DNA of 64,000 bases, taken from contig CAWFXW010000037.1 of assembly GCA_963819785.1 (NCBI GenBank), positions 1 through 64,000 on the forward strand, given 5' to 3'. The first letter of the stretch is position 1. Each line of letters opens with the position of its first letter. This stretch comes from Palsa-504 sp963819785 (GTDB lineage Bacteria > Actinomycetota > Actinomycetes > Streptosporangiales > Streptosporangiaceae). The notes below the pieces were generated by a model that was given only the letters and a program-made list of their open reading frames with translations, had not been told where the DNA came from and made no database searches. Position numbers and translations under genes: made by a program. This document shows, piece by piece, positions 11,715-19,457 of this stretch.

Positions 11715-12100
11715 TTGATTTCCTTGGCCTCTGGGGGCGGCTCCTTGCCAAAATGCACGTAGTGGTTCTTGTGCCGGGTGCGGTAGTTGACCGTGGCCTG
11801 GTTGACATCAGGGCGCGTTTGAGCTTGGCGTTCTTGATTGCGTTCCAGACCAGGCGGTCGCCGACTTCTACTTTGGAGCGCGGCAGCAAGTACCACACGG
11901 CGGCCATGCAGAATGCCTTCTGCGTCAGAAACAAGCAATTGGTATCGGCGAAGGTGTCGCCATTCACTTCTGGACATGGCCCAAGGAGCTGACCCTGAAG
12001 GTCATACAGTGTCCGGTCGCAGGTACAGACTGCCGCTCCAGTGCGCTGGTGGAGGATCTGCAAAAGCTGCAAATGCTCGGGCTCGTACCAATTGTCGGAC
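11715..12100 (-). pseudogene. C-terminal fragment of a glycosyltransferase, cut at the sequence junction
   Basis: The readable part is NWYEPEHLQLLQILHQRTGA, then TLYDLQGQLLGPCPEVNGD, FADTNCLFLTQKAFCMAAVW, VGDRLVWNAIKNAKLKRA and, after an indel near 11,795, VNYRTRHKNHYVHFGKEPPP. This looks like the last third of a planctomycete-type GT2 protein. Upstream of NWYEP the frame meets a TAG inside the palindrome at 12,101-12,114, and no N-terminal part exists beyond it. The gene is therefore cut by the change to actinomycete DNA. Confidence 0.55.
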
Positions 12101-12207
12101 TACTCTATAGAGTATTAAAGTCTTCGCGATCATGAAGTTTCGCTTCTGTGTTCTGATTGATGCCTTTCCGCAGGCCGCCGCGGTGCCTATCACAAACACC
12201 AGGGCCG
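12101..12207. other. Junction between planctomycete-like and actinomycete DNA
   Basis: GC falls locally and the glycosyltransferase frame is lost here. A perfect 14-bp palindrome TACTCTATAGAGTA lies at 12,101-12,114. The stop codon of the actinomycete PHA synthase gene is at 12,208-12,210. The exact breakpoint cannot be fixed more closely than about 12,100-12,205. Confidence 0.65.
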
Positions 12208-14001
12208 TTACGAGAGGACGTAGGTGCCAGGGGCCGGCTCCTTGGGCGGGAAGCGGGAGCTGCCAATGGCCTGCGGCGCCGCGACCTGCTCGCCGGAACG
12301 CTCGGCCAGCCAGCCGACCCAGTGCTCCCACCAGGATCCCTCGTGCCGTTCCGCGGCCGCCAGCCAGTCGTCAGCCTTGGGCGGCGTGGCCGGGTTGACG
12401 AAGTAGCCGAGGCCGCGGTGCTTCGGGTCGGCCACCACGGTCTGGATGTGGCCGCTGGAGCACAGCACGAACTCGGCGTGCCCGGAGACCAGCTGAGTGC
12501 TCTTGTAGCTGGTCTGCCACGGCACGATGTGGTCGGTCAGCCCCGCGGCCACGTACGTGTCGCACGCGATGCGGGACAGGTCGATCGGCGTGCCCAGGAT
12601 GGTCATGGCGCCCGGGTGCACCATCTGGTTCTCCCCCACCATGTCCAGCATCTGGCGGTGGAAGGAGGTGGACAGCCGGGTGGTGTCCGCGTTCCAGGCC
12701 AGGATGTCGAAGGCCGGCGGCTCCTGGCCGAGCAGGTAGTTGTTGACCCAGTAGTTCCAGACCAGGTCGTTCGGGCGCAGCCAGGCGAACGTCGACCCCA
12801 GCTGCCAGCCCTCGATCACGCCGGCGGGCCGGGACACCTGCTTGGCCAGCGCGAGCAGTTCCGGGGTGGCGAACAGGAACATCCGCCCGTCGGAGTCGCA
12901 GTCGAGCAGGGTGACGGTCAGCGTCACCGAGTGGATCCGGTGGTCGTCCACGGCGGCCAGGTGCGCCTCGGCCAGCGCGGCGGTCATCCCGCCCAGGCAG
13001 CCGCCCATGATGTTCACGTCCGGCGCGCCGGAGACCTCGCGGACCACGTCGACGGCGTCGATCGTGGCCTGCACGTAGGTGTCGAAGTCCCAGTCGCGCT
13101 GGGCCTTGGTCGGGTTGCGCCAGCTGATCCCGTACACCTGGATCCCCTGCTTGAGCAGGTACTCGTACATGCTGCGGCCCGGTGCGAGGTCGAGCGCGTA
13201 GTACTTGTTCACCTGCGGCGGCACCACGAGCATCGGGCGGTCGTAGACCGTCTCGGTCTGCGGGGTGTACTGCATCAGCTCGAACACCTCGTTGCGGTAG
13301 ATGACCGAGCCGGGGGTGGCCGCCAGGTTTTCGCCGATGGTGAACGGCTTGCGGTCGACCATCGACGGCATCCCGTGGTTGTGCCGCAGATCGCCGACCC
13401 AGTTGGCCAGCCCGCGGCGGATGCTGCCGCCGCCGGTGTCGTACAAGCGCTTGACGGCCGCGGGGTTAGTGGCGAAGAAGTTGGTCGGCGCCAGGGCCTC
13501 CCGGAGCAGGACCGTCCCGAAGCGCAGCCGTTCGACGCCCTTGCCGGTCAGGCCCAGGTTGTCGAGATAGCGCTCCATCGCGGAGCCCCAGGTGAGGTAG
13601 CTCTGCATGGTCGCCCGGAACAGAGGGTTCTGCTGCCAGGCCGGGTCGGTGAAGCGCTTGTCGCCCTTCTCTGGCGCGACCTGCGACCGGCCGAGACCGA
13701 TCTTGACCACTTCCTGGCCGAGGTCGGGCACGGTCCGCGAAACCGCCAGCGGGTTGCGCGTGGCCACCCGGCCCAGGAAACGCAGACCGCCGGCCGTCTC
13801 GCGGAGGCCGAGGATCTCGGCCGGGCCGAGCTTCCTGGCAGCGGACGCCTTGGCCTCGGCCTGCGCCTTGGCCTGCGCCTTCGCCTTGGCCTGCGCCATG
13901 GCGGGGGTCTTGGCGGGCGGCCGGGGCGGCGGGACCTGGTTCCCGTTCTGGGTGCCCTTGGTGGTCTTGGTAAGCGGCGTTCCGCCGCGTGGAGTTGTCA
14001 T
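12208..14001 (-). CDS. phaC: Poly(3-hydroxyalkanoate) synthase (class I-like)
   Basis: Polymerises hydroxyacyl-CoA into storage polyester on granule surfaces. The 597-residue alpha/beta-hydrolase has the synthase version of the lipase box, GGCLGG, with the nucleophile Cys near residue 335. The catalytic Asp lies in AGLTDHIVPW and the His in SSGHIQTVV. A PhaC N-terminal domain (FTDPAWQQNPLFRATMQSYL) starts near residue 118. The first 55 residues are unusual: a Lys/Ala/Gln-rich near-repeat (AKAQAKAQAEAKA), possibly a granule- or nucleoid-binding tail. The ATG overlaps the thiolase stop (ATGA), so translation is probably coupled. Last gene of the leftward operon. Confidence 0.9.
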   Translation of the reverse strand: MTTPRGGTPLTKTTKGTQNGNQVPPPRPPAKTPAMAQAKAKAQAKAQAEAKASAARKLGPAEILGLRETAGGLRFLGRVATRNPLAVSRTVPDLGQEVVKIGLGRSQVAPEKGDKRFTDPAWQQNPLFRATMQSYLTWGSAMERYLDNLGLTGKGVERLRFGTVLLREALAPTNFFATNPAAVKRLYDTGGGSIRRGLANWVGDLRHNHGMPSMVDRKPFTIGENLAATPGSVIYRNEVFELMQYTPQTETVYDRPMLVVPPQVNKYYALDLAPGRSMYEYLLKQGIQVYGISWRNPTKAQRDWDFDTYVQATIDAVDVVREVSGAPDVNIMGGCLGGMTAALAEAHLAAVDDHRIHSVTLTVTLLDCDSDGRMFLFATPELLALAKQVSRPAGVIEGWQLGSTFAWLRPNDLVWNYWVNNYLLGQEPPAFDILAWNADTTRLSTSFHRQMLDMVGENQMVHPGAMTILGTPIDLSRIACDTYVAAGLTDHIVPWQTSYKSTQLVSGHAEFVLCSSGHIQTVVADPKHRGLGYFVNPATPPKADDWLAAAERHEGSWWEHWVGWLAERSGEQVAAPQAIGSSRFPPKEPAPGTYVLS

Positions 14002-15164
14002 GACAGCCTCTCTATGATCATGGCCATGCCCTGGCCGCCGCCGACGCACATGGTTTCCAGTCCGATGGACTGGTCGCGGGTGCGCAGGTCGTTGAGCAGC
14101 GTGGCCAGGATGCGGACCCCGGTCATGCCGAATGGGTGGCCGAGGGCGATGGCGCCGCCGTGCGGGTTGAGCTTGTCGCTGAACGGGTCGACGCCGATGC
14201 CGCGGGCCGACGGGATGACCTGGGCGGCGAAGGCCTCGTTGATCTCCACCACGTCCACGTCATCGATGGTCATCTTGGCCCGCTCCAGGGCCTGCCGGGA
14301 TGACTCGATCGGGCCTAGGCCCATCATCTCCGGTTCCAGCGAGCTGACGCCGGTGGCGACGATGCGCGCGATCGGCGTGATCCCCAGTTCCTTGGCCAGG
14401 GCCGCCGACATCACGACGGTCGCGGCGGCGCCGTCGTTGAGCGGGCAGGAGTTCCCGGCGGTGACCCGGCCGCCCTCGCGGAAGACCGGCTTCAGCGTGG
14501 CCAGCCGCTCCAGGCTGGTGTCCGGGCGGGGGCCGTCGTCGGCCGTCATGGTGGCTCCGGAGGCCAGCGGCACCGGGATGATCTCGCCGGCGAAGATCCC
14601 GTCCTGGGTGGCCTTGACCGCGCGCTGCTGGCTCTGCAGGGCGTACCGGTCCATCTCCTCCCGGGTTATGTCGTACTTGTCGGCCACGTTCTCGGCCGTC
14701 TCGCCCATGCTCATGAAGGCCTGAGGGAGGCCCTCGGCGTTGCCGGCCTGCAGCCGCGGGTTCTGGGTCTCCGGCTGGTCGCAGAACTTCCCGAGCGGCG
14801 AGCGGGTACTGGACTCCACGCCCACGCACAAGAACGCCGAGCCCTCGTCCGCCTTGATGGCGTGGAAGGCCATCCGGACCGCCTGCAGCGACGAGGCGCA
14901 GTACCGGTTGACCGTGGTCCCCGGGGCTCCGACTCCGGCCAGGATCGAGATGATCCGGGCCATGTTGTGCGACTGCTCCCCGCCGGGCAGAGCGCAGCCG
15001 CAGATCACGTCGTCGATCTGGCCGCGGTCCAGCTGCGGGACGCGCTTGAGCACCTCGCTGACGACGTAGGCGCCCAGGTCGTCGGGCCGCTGGTCGATGA
15101 GCGAGCCCTTGAAGGCACGGCCTATCGGTGTCCGGCCGATGCTGACGATGACGGCTTCTGACAT
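13998..15164 (-). CDS. Acetyl-CoA C-acyltransferase (thiolase)
   Basis: Condenses or cleaves acyl-CoA; next to phaC it probably supplies or drains acetoacetyl-/3-ketoacyl-CoA. It has 388 residues. The nucleophilic Cys is near residue 89 in NRYCASSLQAV, the His lies in GGAIALGHPFGMTG and the second Cys in METMCVGGGQG-type context (LETMCVGGGQG). It resembles FadA-type thiolases more than short PhaA enzymes because of the CALPGGEQSHN segment. GAGGAG precedes the ATG at a good distance. The ATG overlaps the TGA of the upstream acyl-CoA ligase. Confidence 0.9.
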   Translation of the reverse strand: MSEAVIVSIGRTPIGRAFKGSLIDQRPDDLGAYVVSEVLKRVPQLDRGQIDDVICGCALPGGEQSHNMARIISILAGVGAPGTTVNRYCASSLQAVRMAFHAIKADEGSAFLCVGVESSTRSPLGKFCDQPETQNPRLQAGNAEGLPQAFMSMGETAENVADKYDITREEMDRYALQSQQRAVKATQDGIFAGEIIPVPLASGATMTADDGPRPDTSLERLATLKPVFREGGRVTAGNSCPLNDGAAATVVMSAALAKELGITPIARIVATGVSSLEPEMMGLGPIESSRQALERAKMTIDDVDVVEINEAFAAQVIPSARGIGVDPFSDKLNPHGGAIALGHPFGMTGVRILATLLNDLRTRDQSIGLETMCVGGGQGMAMIIERLS

Positions 15165-16792
15165 CACACTCTCCTCGAATCGTTGTCCAGGGTTCCTTCG
15201 GCCTTGCGGGCCCGAAGCAGTTTCTTGTCGTACTTGCCGACGCTGGTGCGCGGCACCTCGTCGACGAACGCCCAGTGGTCGGGCAGCCACCACTTGACGA
15301 CTCCCTGGCTGGACAGGTGCTCCCTGAGTTCCTCCGGAGTCACCGACTGGCCGGGCACGAGGACCACGCAAGCCATCGGCCGCTCGCCCCACCGTTCGTC
15401 GGGCACGGCGATGACCGCGGCCTCGCGGACCGCCAGGTGGGTGAGGATGGCAGCTTCCAGCTCGAGCGTGGAGATCCACTCACCGCCCGACTTGACCACG
15501 TCCTTGGCCCGGTCGCTGATCGTGATATACCCGTGGGCGTCGATCCGGCCGACATCCCCGGTGCGCAGCCAGCCGTCGCGGAACTTCTCCGGCGCCGGAT
15601 CCTTGTAGTAGGCGGTCGTCACCCACGGCCCGCGCACCTCGATCTCTCCGGTGGCGTGCCCGTCGCGGGGCAGCACCTTGCCCTCGTCGTCGATGACCCG
15701 GGCCTCCACGCCGCCGAGCGGGCGGCCCGCGGTGGACCGGTAATCTAGCGCGCGTTCGGCCGGCTCGTGCTTGGGCGGCCAGGCCAGCGAGGCGACCGGG
15801 CTGGTCTCGGTCAGGCCCCAGCCCTGGACGACCCGCACCCCGAGCCGGTCCTGGCAGGCCTTGATCAGGCTGCGCGGGACCGCGGCGCCGCCGGCCATGA
15901 TGAGGCGCAGCGAGCTCAGGTCCACGCTGGCCGGGTCCAGGCCGAGAACGTCGAACCACACCGTGGGCACGGCCATGGCCATGGTGGCCCGCTCCGCCGC
16001 GATGAACCTGGCCAGGGGCGCGGCCTGCGCGAACCGGTTCGGCAGCAGCAGGTCGGCGCCGACCAGCCAGGCGGCGTACGGTATCCCCCAGGCGTTGCCG
16101 TGGAACATGGGCACCACCGGCAGGACCCGGTCGTGCTGGTTGAGCGCGAGGGCCTCGCCGGAACTCACCCCCAGCGTGTGCAGGAAGGTGGAGCGGTGGC
16201 TGTACACGACGCCCTTGGGCAGGCCCGTGGTCCCGCTGGTGTAGCACATCGCGGCGGCGGCGTGCTCGTCGATCTCCGGCCAGGAGTAGCCGGGCCTTTC
16301 GGCGGCGAGCATCTCCTCGTAGTCCAGGTGCGCGGGCAGCGCGGACCGGTCGCCGTCGCCGTAGACGATGAGGTGCCTGACCGTCTTGACCTCGTCTCCG
16401 CCGTCGGCCAGGACCGGCCCGAGAACGCCGGCCAGGCTGGCGTCGGCGATGATCACGGAGTCCTCGGCGTGGCCGATGATGTAGCGGAGCTGGTCGGCTG
16501 AGAGCCGGATGTTGAGGGTGTGCATCACCGCGCCCATGCCGGGAATGGCGAAGTACGCCTCCTGGTGCTCCTGGTTATTCCAGCCGAAGGTGGCCACCCG
16601 GTCGCCCTGCTCGACGCCGAGGCGGCGCAGGCCGGCCGCCAGCTGTTCCGCGCGGTCGGCCAGGGCTCCGAACTCGATGCGGCGGGCGCCGTCGGCCTCG
16701 CAGGTGACGACCTCGCTGTCGCCGTACAGGGACCGGCCGTGCTCGAAGATATGCCCGATCGTGAGCGGGAAATCCATCATCGTGCTGCGCAT
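15164..16792 (-). CDS. Medium/long-chain acyl-CoA synthetase (FadD-like)
   Basis: Activates a fatty acid to acyl-CoA through an acyl-adenylate. The 542-residue ANL-family enzyme has the P-loop-like YTSGTTGLPKG near residue 187, QGWGLTETSP as the A5 motif, DGWLRTGDVG as A7, DRAKDVVKSGGEWIS as A8/hinge, and the catalytic Lys in TSVGKYDKKLLRAR near the C-terminus. AAAGGGAGG lies 7 nt before the ATG. It ends in the thiolase start (TGATG overlap). Context suggests feeding beta-oxidation or PHA precursor supply; chain length cannot be told from sequence. Confidence 0.88.
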   Translation of the reverse strand: MRSTMMDFPLTIGHIFEHGRSLYGDSEVVTCEADGARRIEFGALADRAEQLAAGLRRLGVEQGDRVATFGWNNQEHQEAYFAIPGMGAVMHTLNIRLSADQLRYIIGHAEDSVIIADASLAGVLGPVLADGGDEVKTVRHLIVYGDGDRSALPAHLDYEEMLAAERPGYSWPEIDEHAAAAMCYTSGTTGLPKGVVYSHRSTFLHTLGVSSGEALALNQHDRVLPVVPMFHGNAWGIPYAAWLVGADLLLPNRFAQAAPLARFIAAERATMAMAVPTVWFDVLGLDPASVDLSSLRLIMAGGAAVPRSLIKACQDRLGVRVVQGWGLTETSPVASLAWPPKHEPAERALDYRSTAGRPLGGVEARVIDDEGKVLPRDGHATGEIEVRGPWVTTAYYKDPAPEKFRDGWLRTGDVGRIDAHGYITISDRAKDVVKSGGEWISTLELEAAILTHLAVREAAVIAVPDERWGERPMACVVLVPGQSVTPEELREHLSSQGVVKWWLPDHWAFVDEVPRTSVGKYDKKLLRARKAEGTLDNDSRRV

Positions 16793-16808
16793 AACGCGCC
16801 TCCCTTTC

Positions 16809-18317
16809 TCAACCGCCAGAGACGTGGGTGTGCTGACCGGCCCAGTGCGGTTCGCGCAACTCGCGCTTGAGGATCTTGCCCGCCGCCGACTTGGGCAGCG
16901 GCTTGGTCCGCAACTCGATGCACTTGGGCACCTTGAACCCGGCGATCCGCTGCCGGCAGTGCGCGACCAGCTCCTCAGAGCTCACCGGCTGCCGGGCGTG
17001 CACCACCGCGTAGACCGACTCGCCCCAGCGCGGGTCGGGAACGCCGAAGACCGCGACCTCCTCGACGGCGAGATGACTGGCCAGGGCATCCTCGACCTCG
17101 GTGGAGTAGATGTTCTCGCCGCCGCTGACGATCATGTCCTTGGCCCGGTCGACCAGGTAGAGGTAGGACTCGTCGTCCCGGTACCCCAGGTCGCCGGTCA
17201 GGTACCAGTCCCCGCGCATGACCTCGGCCGTGGCCAGGGGCTTCTGCCAGTACCCGGCCATGACGCTGGCGCTTCGCACCAAGATGTCGCCGACCGTGCC
17301 GGGCGGCACGTCCTGGCCCTCGTCATCGGTGATCCGCACCTCGACGCCGGTGGCCGGCTGGCCGCAGGAGCGGACGCGCGGGGTGTCGAGGATGAGCTCC
17401 TCGTGCGGCAGGAGGGTAGTGATCGGGGTGGCCTCGGTGGTGCCGTACACGTGCAGCAACTCTGCTCCGGCAAAGGCACGGCGGGCCAGCTTCAGGGTCT
17501 GGGCCGAGATGGGCGAGGCGCCGTGGCTCAGGTAGCGCAGCGAGCTGACGTCTCGCGGGCGGGCGAGCTGCGCGTTGGCCGTCGCGGCGAGCATGGTGGG
17601 CACCAGCAGCGTGTGGGTGACCGCCTCGCGCTCGATCAGGTCGAGGGCCAGGTCAGGGTCGAACCTGGGCATGATGACGTGGGTCCCGCCGGCCCAGACG
17701 GTGGCCAGCGTGCCGATGATGCCGCCGGTGTGGAACATCGGCGAGGCCACCAGCCAGCGCGTCTGCCGGTCGAAGGGCCAGGTAGCCATGAAGTGCAGCG
17801 CGCTGGCGACCAGGGTCCGGTGGGTGTGCATCGCGCCCTTCGCGGCGCCCGTGGTGCCTGAGGTATAGAACAGGGCGGCCAGGTCGTCCTCGGCCACCCC
17901 GTCGCCTAGATCGGCCTCGCCGGCCGCGGCGATCAGCTCCTCGTAGTCGCCGGGCAGGGTCAGTACCTGCTTGACATCCGCAGCACCCGGATAGTCGGCG
18001 TCGGCGAACAGCACGCTGACCCCGGCGTCGGCCAGGATGGCCCGCATCTCCGCCGGAGCCAGCCGCGAGTTGACCGGGACCAGTACGAGGCCCGCGGCCG
18101 GGACGCCGAGATACAGCTCGAGATAACGGTCCGAGTTCAAGCCAATGACGCCGATCCGGTCTCCCGGCGCCAGGCCCAGTGCGCGCAACGCCCAGGCCAG
18201 GCGACGGCATCTCGTGCCGAGCTCGGCGTAGGTCCGGCTATTGCCTTCGCACACTACGGCGCGGGATCCCGAGGCGGTCGCGAGGGCTCGTTCGAGCGGC
18301 AAGGCGAACGTATACAT
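16809..18317 (-). CDS. Acyl-CoA synthetase (AMP-forming), second copy
   Basis: An ANL-superfamily ligase of about 502 residues: FYTSGTTGAAKGAMHTHR (A3), HVYGTTEATP (A5), GDWYLTGDLGYRD (A7), DRAKDMIVSGGENIYSTEVE (A8) and PKSAAGKILKREL with the catalytic Lys at the end. It is only distantly similar to the neighbour, so the two probably differ in substrate. I chose MYTFALPLERAL as the start: GGAGG lies upstream, and the longer frame adds residues unlike the family. It is the first gene of the leftward operon and faces the alpha/beta hydrolase across a shared promoter region with a TetR-type palindrome. Confidence 0.88.
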   Translation of the reverse strand: MYTFALPLERALATASGSRAVVCEGNSRTYAELGTRCRRLAWALRALGLAPGDRIGVIGLNSDRYLELYLGVPAAGLVLVPVNSRLAPAEMRAILADAGVSVLFADADYPGAADVKQVLTLPGDYEELIAAAGEADLGDGVAEDDLAALFYTSGTTGAAKGAMHTHRTLVASALHFMATWPFDRQTRWLVASPMFHTGGIIGTLATVWAGGTHVIMPRFDPDLALDLIEREAVTHTLLVPTMLAATANAQLARPRDVSSLRYLSHGASPISAQTLKLARRAFAGAELLHVYGTTEATPITTLLPHEELILDTPRVRSCGQPATGVEVRITDDEGQDVPPGTVGDILVRSASVMAGYWQKPLATAEVMRGDWYLTGDLGYRDDESYLYLVDRAKDMIVSGGENIYSTEVEDALASHLAVEEVAVFGVPDPRWGESVYAVVHARQPVSSEELVAHCRQRIAGFKVPKCIELRTKPLPKSAAGKILKRELREPHWAGQHTHVSGG

Positions 18318-18409
18318 CCTGGTTTCGCCTCCAAGCGTGGCTCGGGCGGTCCTTGCCTTGTCGCTCCGGGAAATCCGGCTGGCGTGAACCGCCAAGTACT
18401 CGTGAAGTT

Positions 18410-18423
18410 ACCGAACGTTCGGT
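18410..18423. promoter_or_regulatory. 14-bp perfect palindrome, probable TetR-family operator
   Basis: ACCGAACGTTCGGT lies between the divergent acyl-CoA ligase and alpha/beta hydrolase genes, 93 nt from the first start and 152 nt from the second. GAACGTTC-type palindromes are common TetR/FadR-like operators. No TetR gene is present in the window, so the regulator is unknown. Confidence 0.5.
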
Positions 18424-18474
18424 TCGGGGTTAACCGCCAAAGGTCCGCAGACCACCAGGTAAAAGGTCCTAATG

Positions 18475-18505
18475 TTTACATATAACGCGATTTGCGTACT
18501 ATACT
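18475..18505 (+). promoter_or_regulatory. Possible promoter of the alpha/beta hydrolase operon
   Basis: TTTACA (18475-18480) and TATACT (18500-18505) are separated by 19 nt, slightly long. The -10 lies 70 nt before the ATG and the palindrome lies just upstream. Confidence 0.35.
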
Positions 18506-18574
18506 TAGCGAGCCTGCGCCGCAGCAGAGGGGCTGCTGTTCCCAGCCCGGACTTGACCCCAGGGAGGGTTTCCG

Positions 18575-19456
18575 ATGGCCGAGGCCACATCCGTTATGCC
18601 GGTCCGGGATGAGCAGTTCCGCATCAGGGGACTGCGCATCCACGCCCAGATCCGCGGGGAGGGCGAGCCACTGTTGCTCTACTCGGGCATCTGGGGCCAG
18701 GTGGGCCTGTGGGAGCGGCTGCTCCCGCACCTGCCCGGGTTCCAGACCATCGCCTTCGACCCGCCGGGCATCGGCCGCTCACAGACGCCCCGGTCCCCGC
18801 AGACCATGTGGGCGCTGGCCGACTTCGGCAACGCGGTGCTGGACGAGCTCGGCCTGGAGTCCGCGCACGTGCTCGGCGCGTCGTTCGGCGGCGCGGTAGC
18901 GCAGCAGATGGCGTTCTCGCATCCCCGGCGGGTGCGCCGCCTCGTGCTGGCCACGACGTCCTTCGGCGGCTTCGCGATGCCCGGCAACCTGGAAGCGCTC
19001 TGGCACTTCATCCACCCGCGCGCCTACCATCCGGAGCGGCTGGAACGAGTGGCCGGCGCGATGTTCGGCGGTCGGATGCGCACCGAGCCGGAACTGGTCC
19101 GCGCCATGCACATCAAGCGGCCGACGGATACCCTGGCCGCGCTGTACCGGATGGCCGCGCTGTTCGGCTGGACGAGCATGCCATGGCTGTGGGCCATCAG
19201 GCAGCCCACGCTGGTCATCGCCGGCGACGACGACCCGATCACCCCGCTGATCAATCACCGGGTTATCGCTATGCTGATGCCGCGGGCGACGCTCCGCGTT
19301 ATTAAGGGCGGCGGGCATCTGGTCCTGCTGGACAGCGCCGAGCAGGTCGGACCGATGATCACCAGCTTCCTCCGGGGTGACGAAGACTTACGGGTCCCCG
19401 GACACGGCGGTCCGCGGCACGTAACGGCACTCGGGTCGGCGCGGGAGGTTCTGTAG
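18575..19456 (+). CDS. Alpha/beta hydrolase, PHA depolymerase-like
   Basis: A 293-residue hydrolase. LLLYSGIWGQVGLWERLLPHL and IAFDPPGIGRSQTP resemble intracellular medium-chain PHA depolymerases (PhaZ). The nucleophile Ser sits in VLGASFGGAVAQQ, the Asp in IAGDDDPITP and the His in KGGGHLVLLD. AGGGAGG precedes the ATG by 8 nt. Facing a PHA synthase operon, a polymer-mobilising role is plausible, but other esterase roles remain possible. The next gene starts 2 nt after its stop. Confidence 0.7.
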   Translation: MAEATSVMPVRDEQFRIRGLRIHAQIRGEGEPLLLYSGIWGQVGLWERLLPHLPGFQTIAFDPPGIGRSQTPRSPQTMWALADFGNAVLDELGLESAHVLGASFGGAVAQQMAFSHPRRVRRLVLATTSFGGFAMPGNLEALWHFIHPRAYHPERLERVAGAMFGGRMRTEPELVRAMHIKRPTDTLAALYRMAALFGWTSMPWLWAIRQPTLVIAGDDDPITPLINHRVIAMLMPRATLRVIKGGGHLVLLDSAEQVGPMITSFLRGDEDLRVPGHGGPRHVTALGSAREVL

Positions 19457-19457
19457 C

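Noticed and set aside
12157..14724. An 855-codon open frame on the plus strand
   Set aside because: It is antisense to the PHA synthase and thiolase genes, which have clear motifs and coupled starts. Long mirror frames are expected at this GC level.
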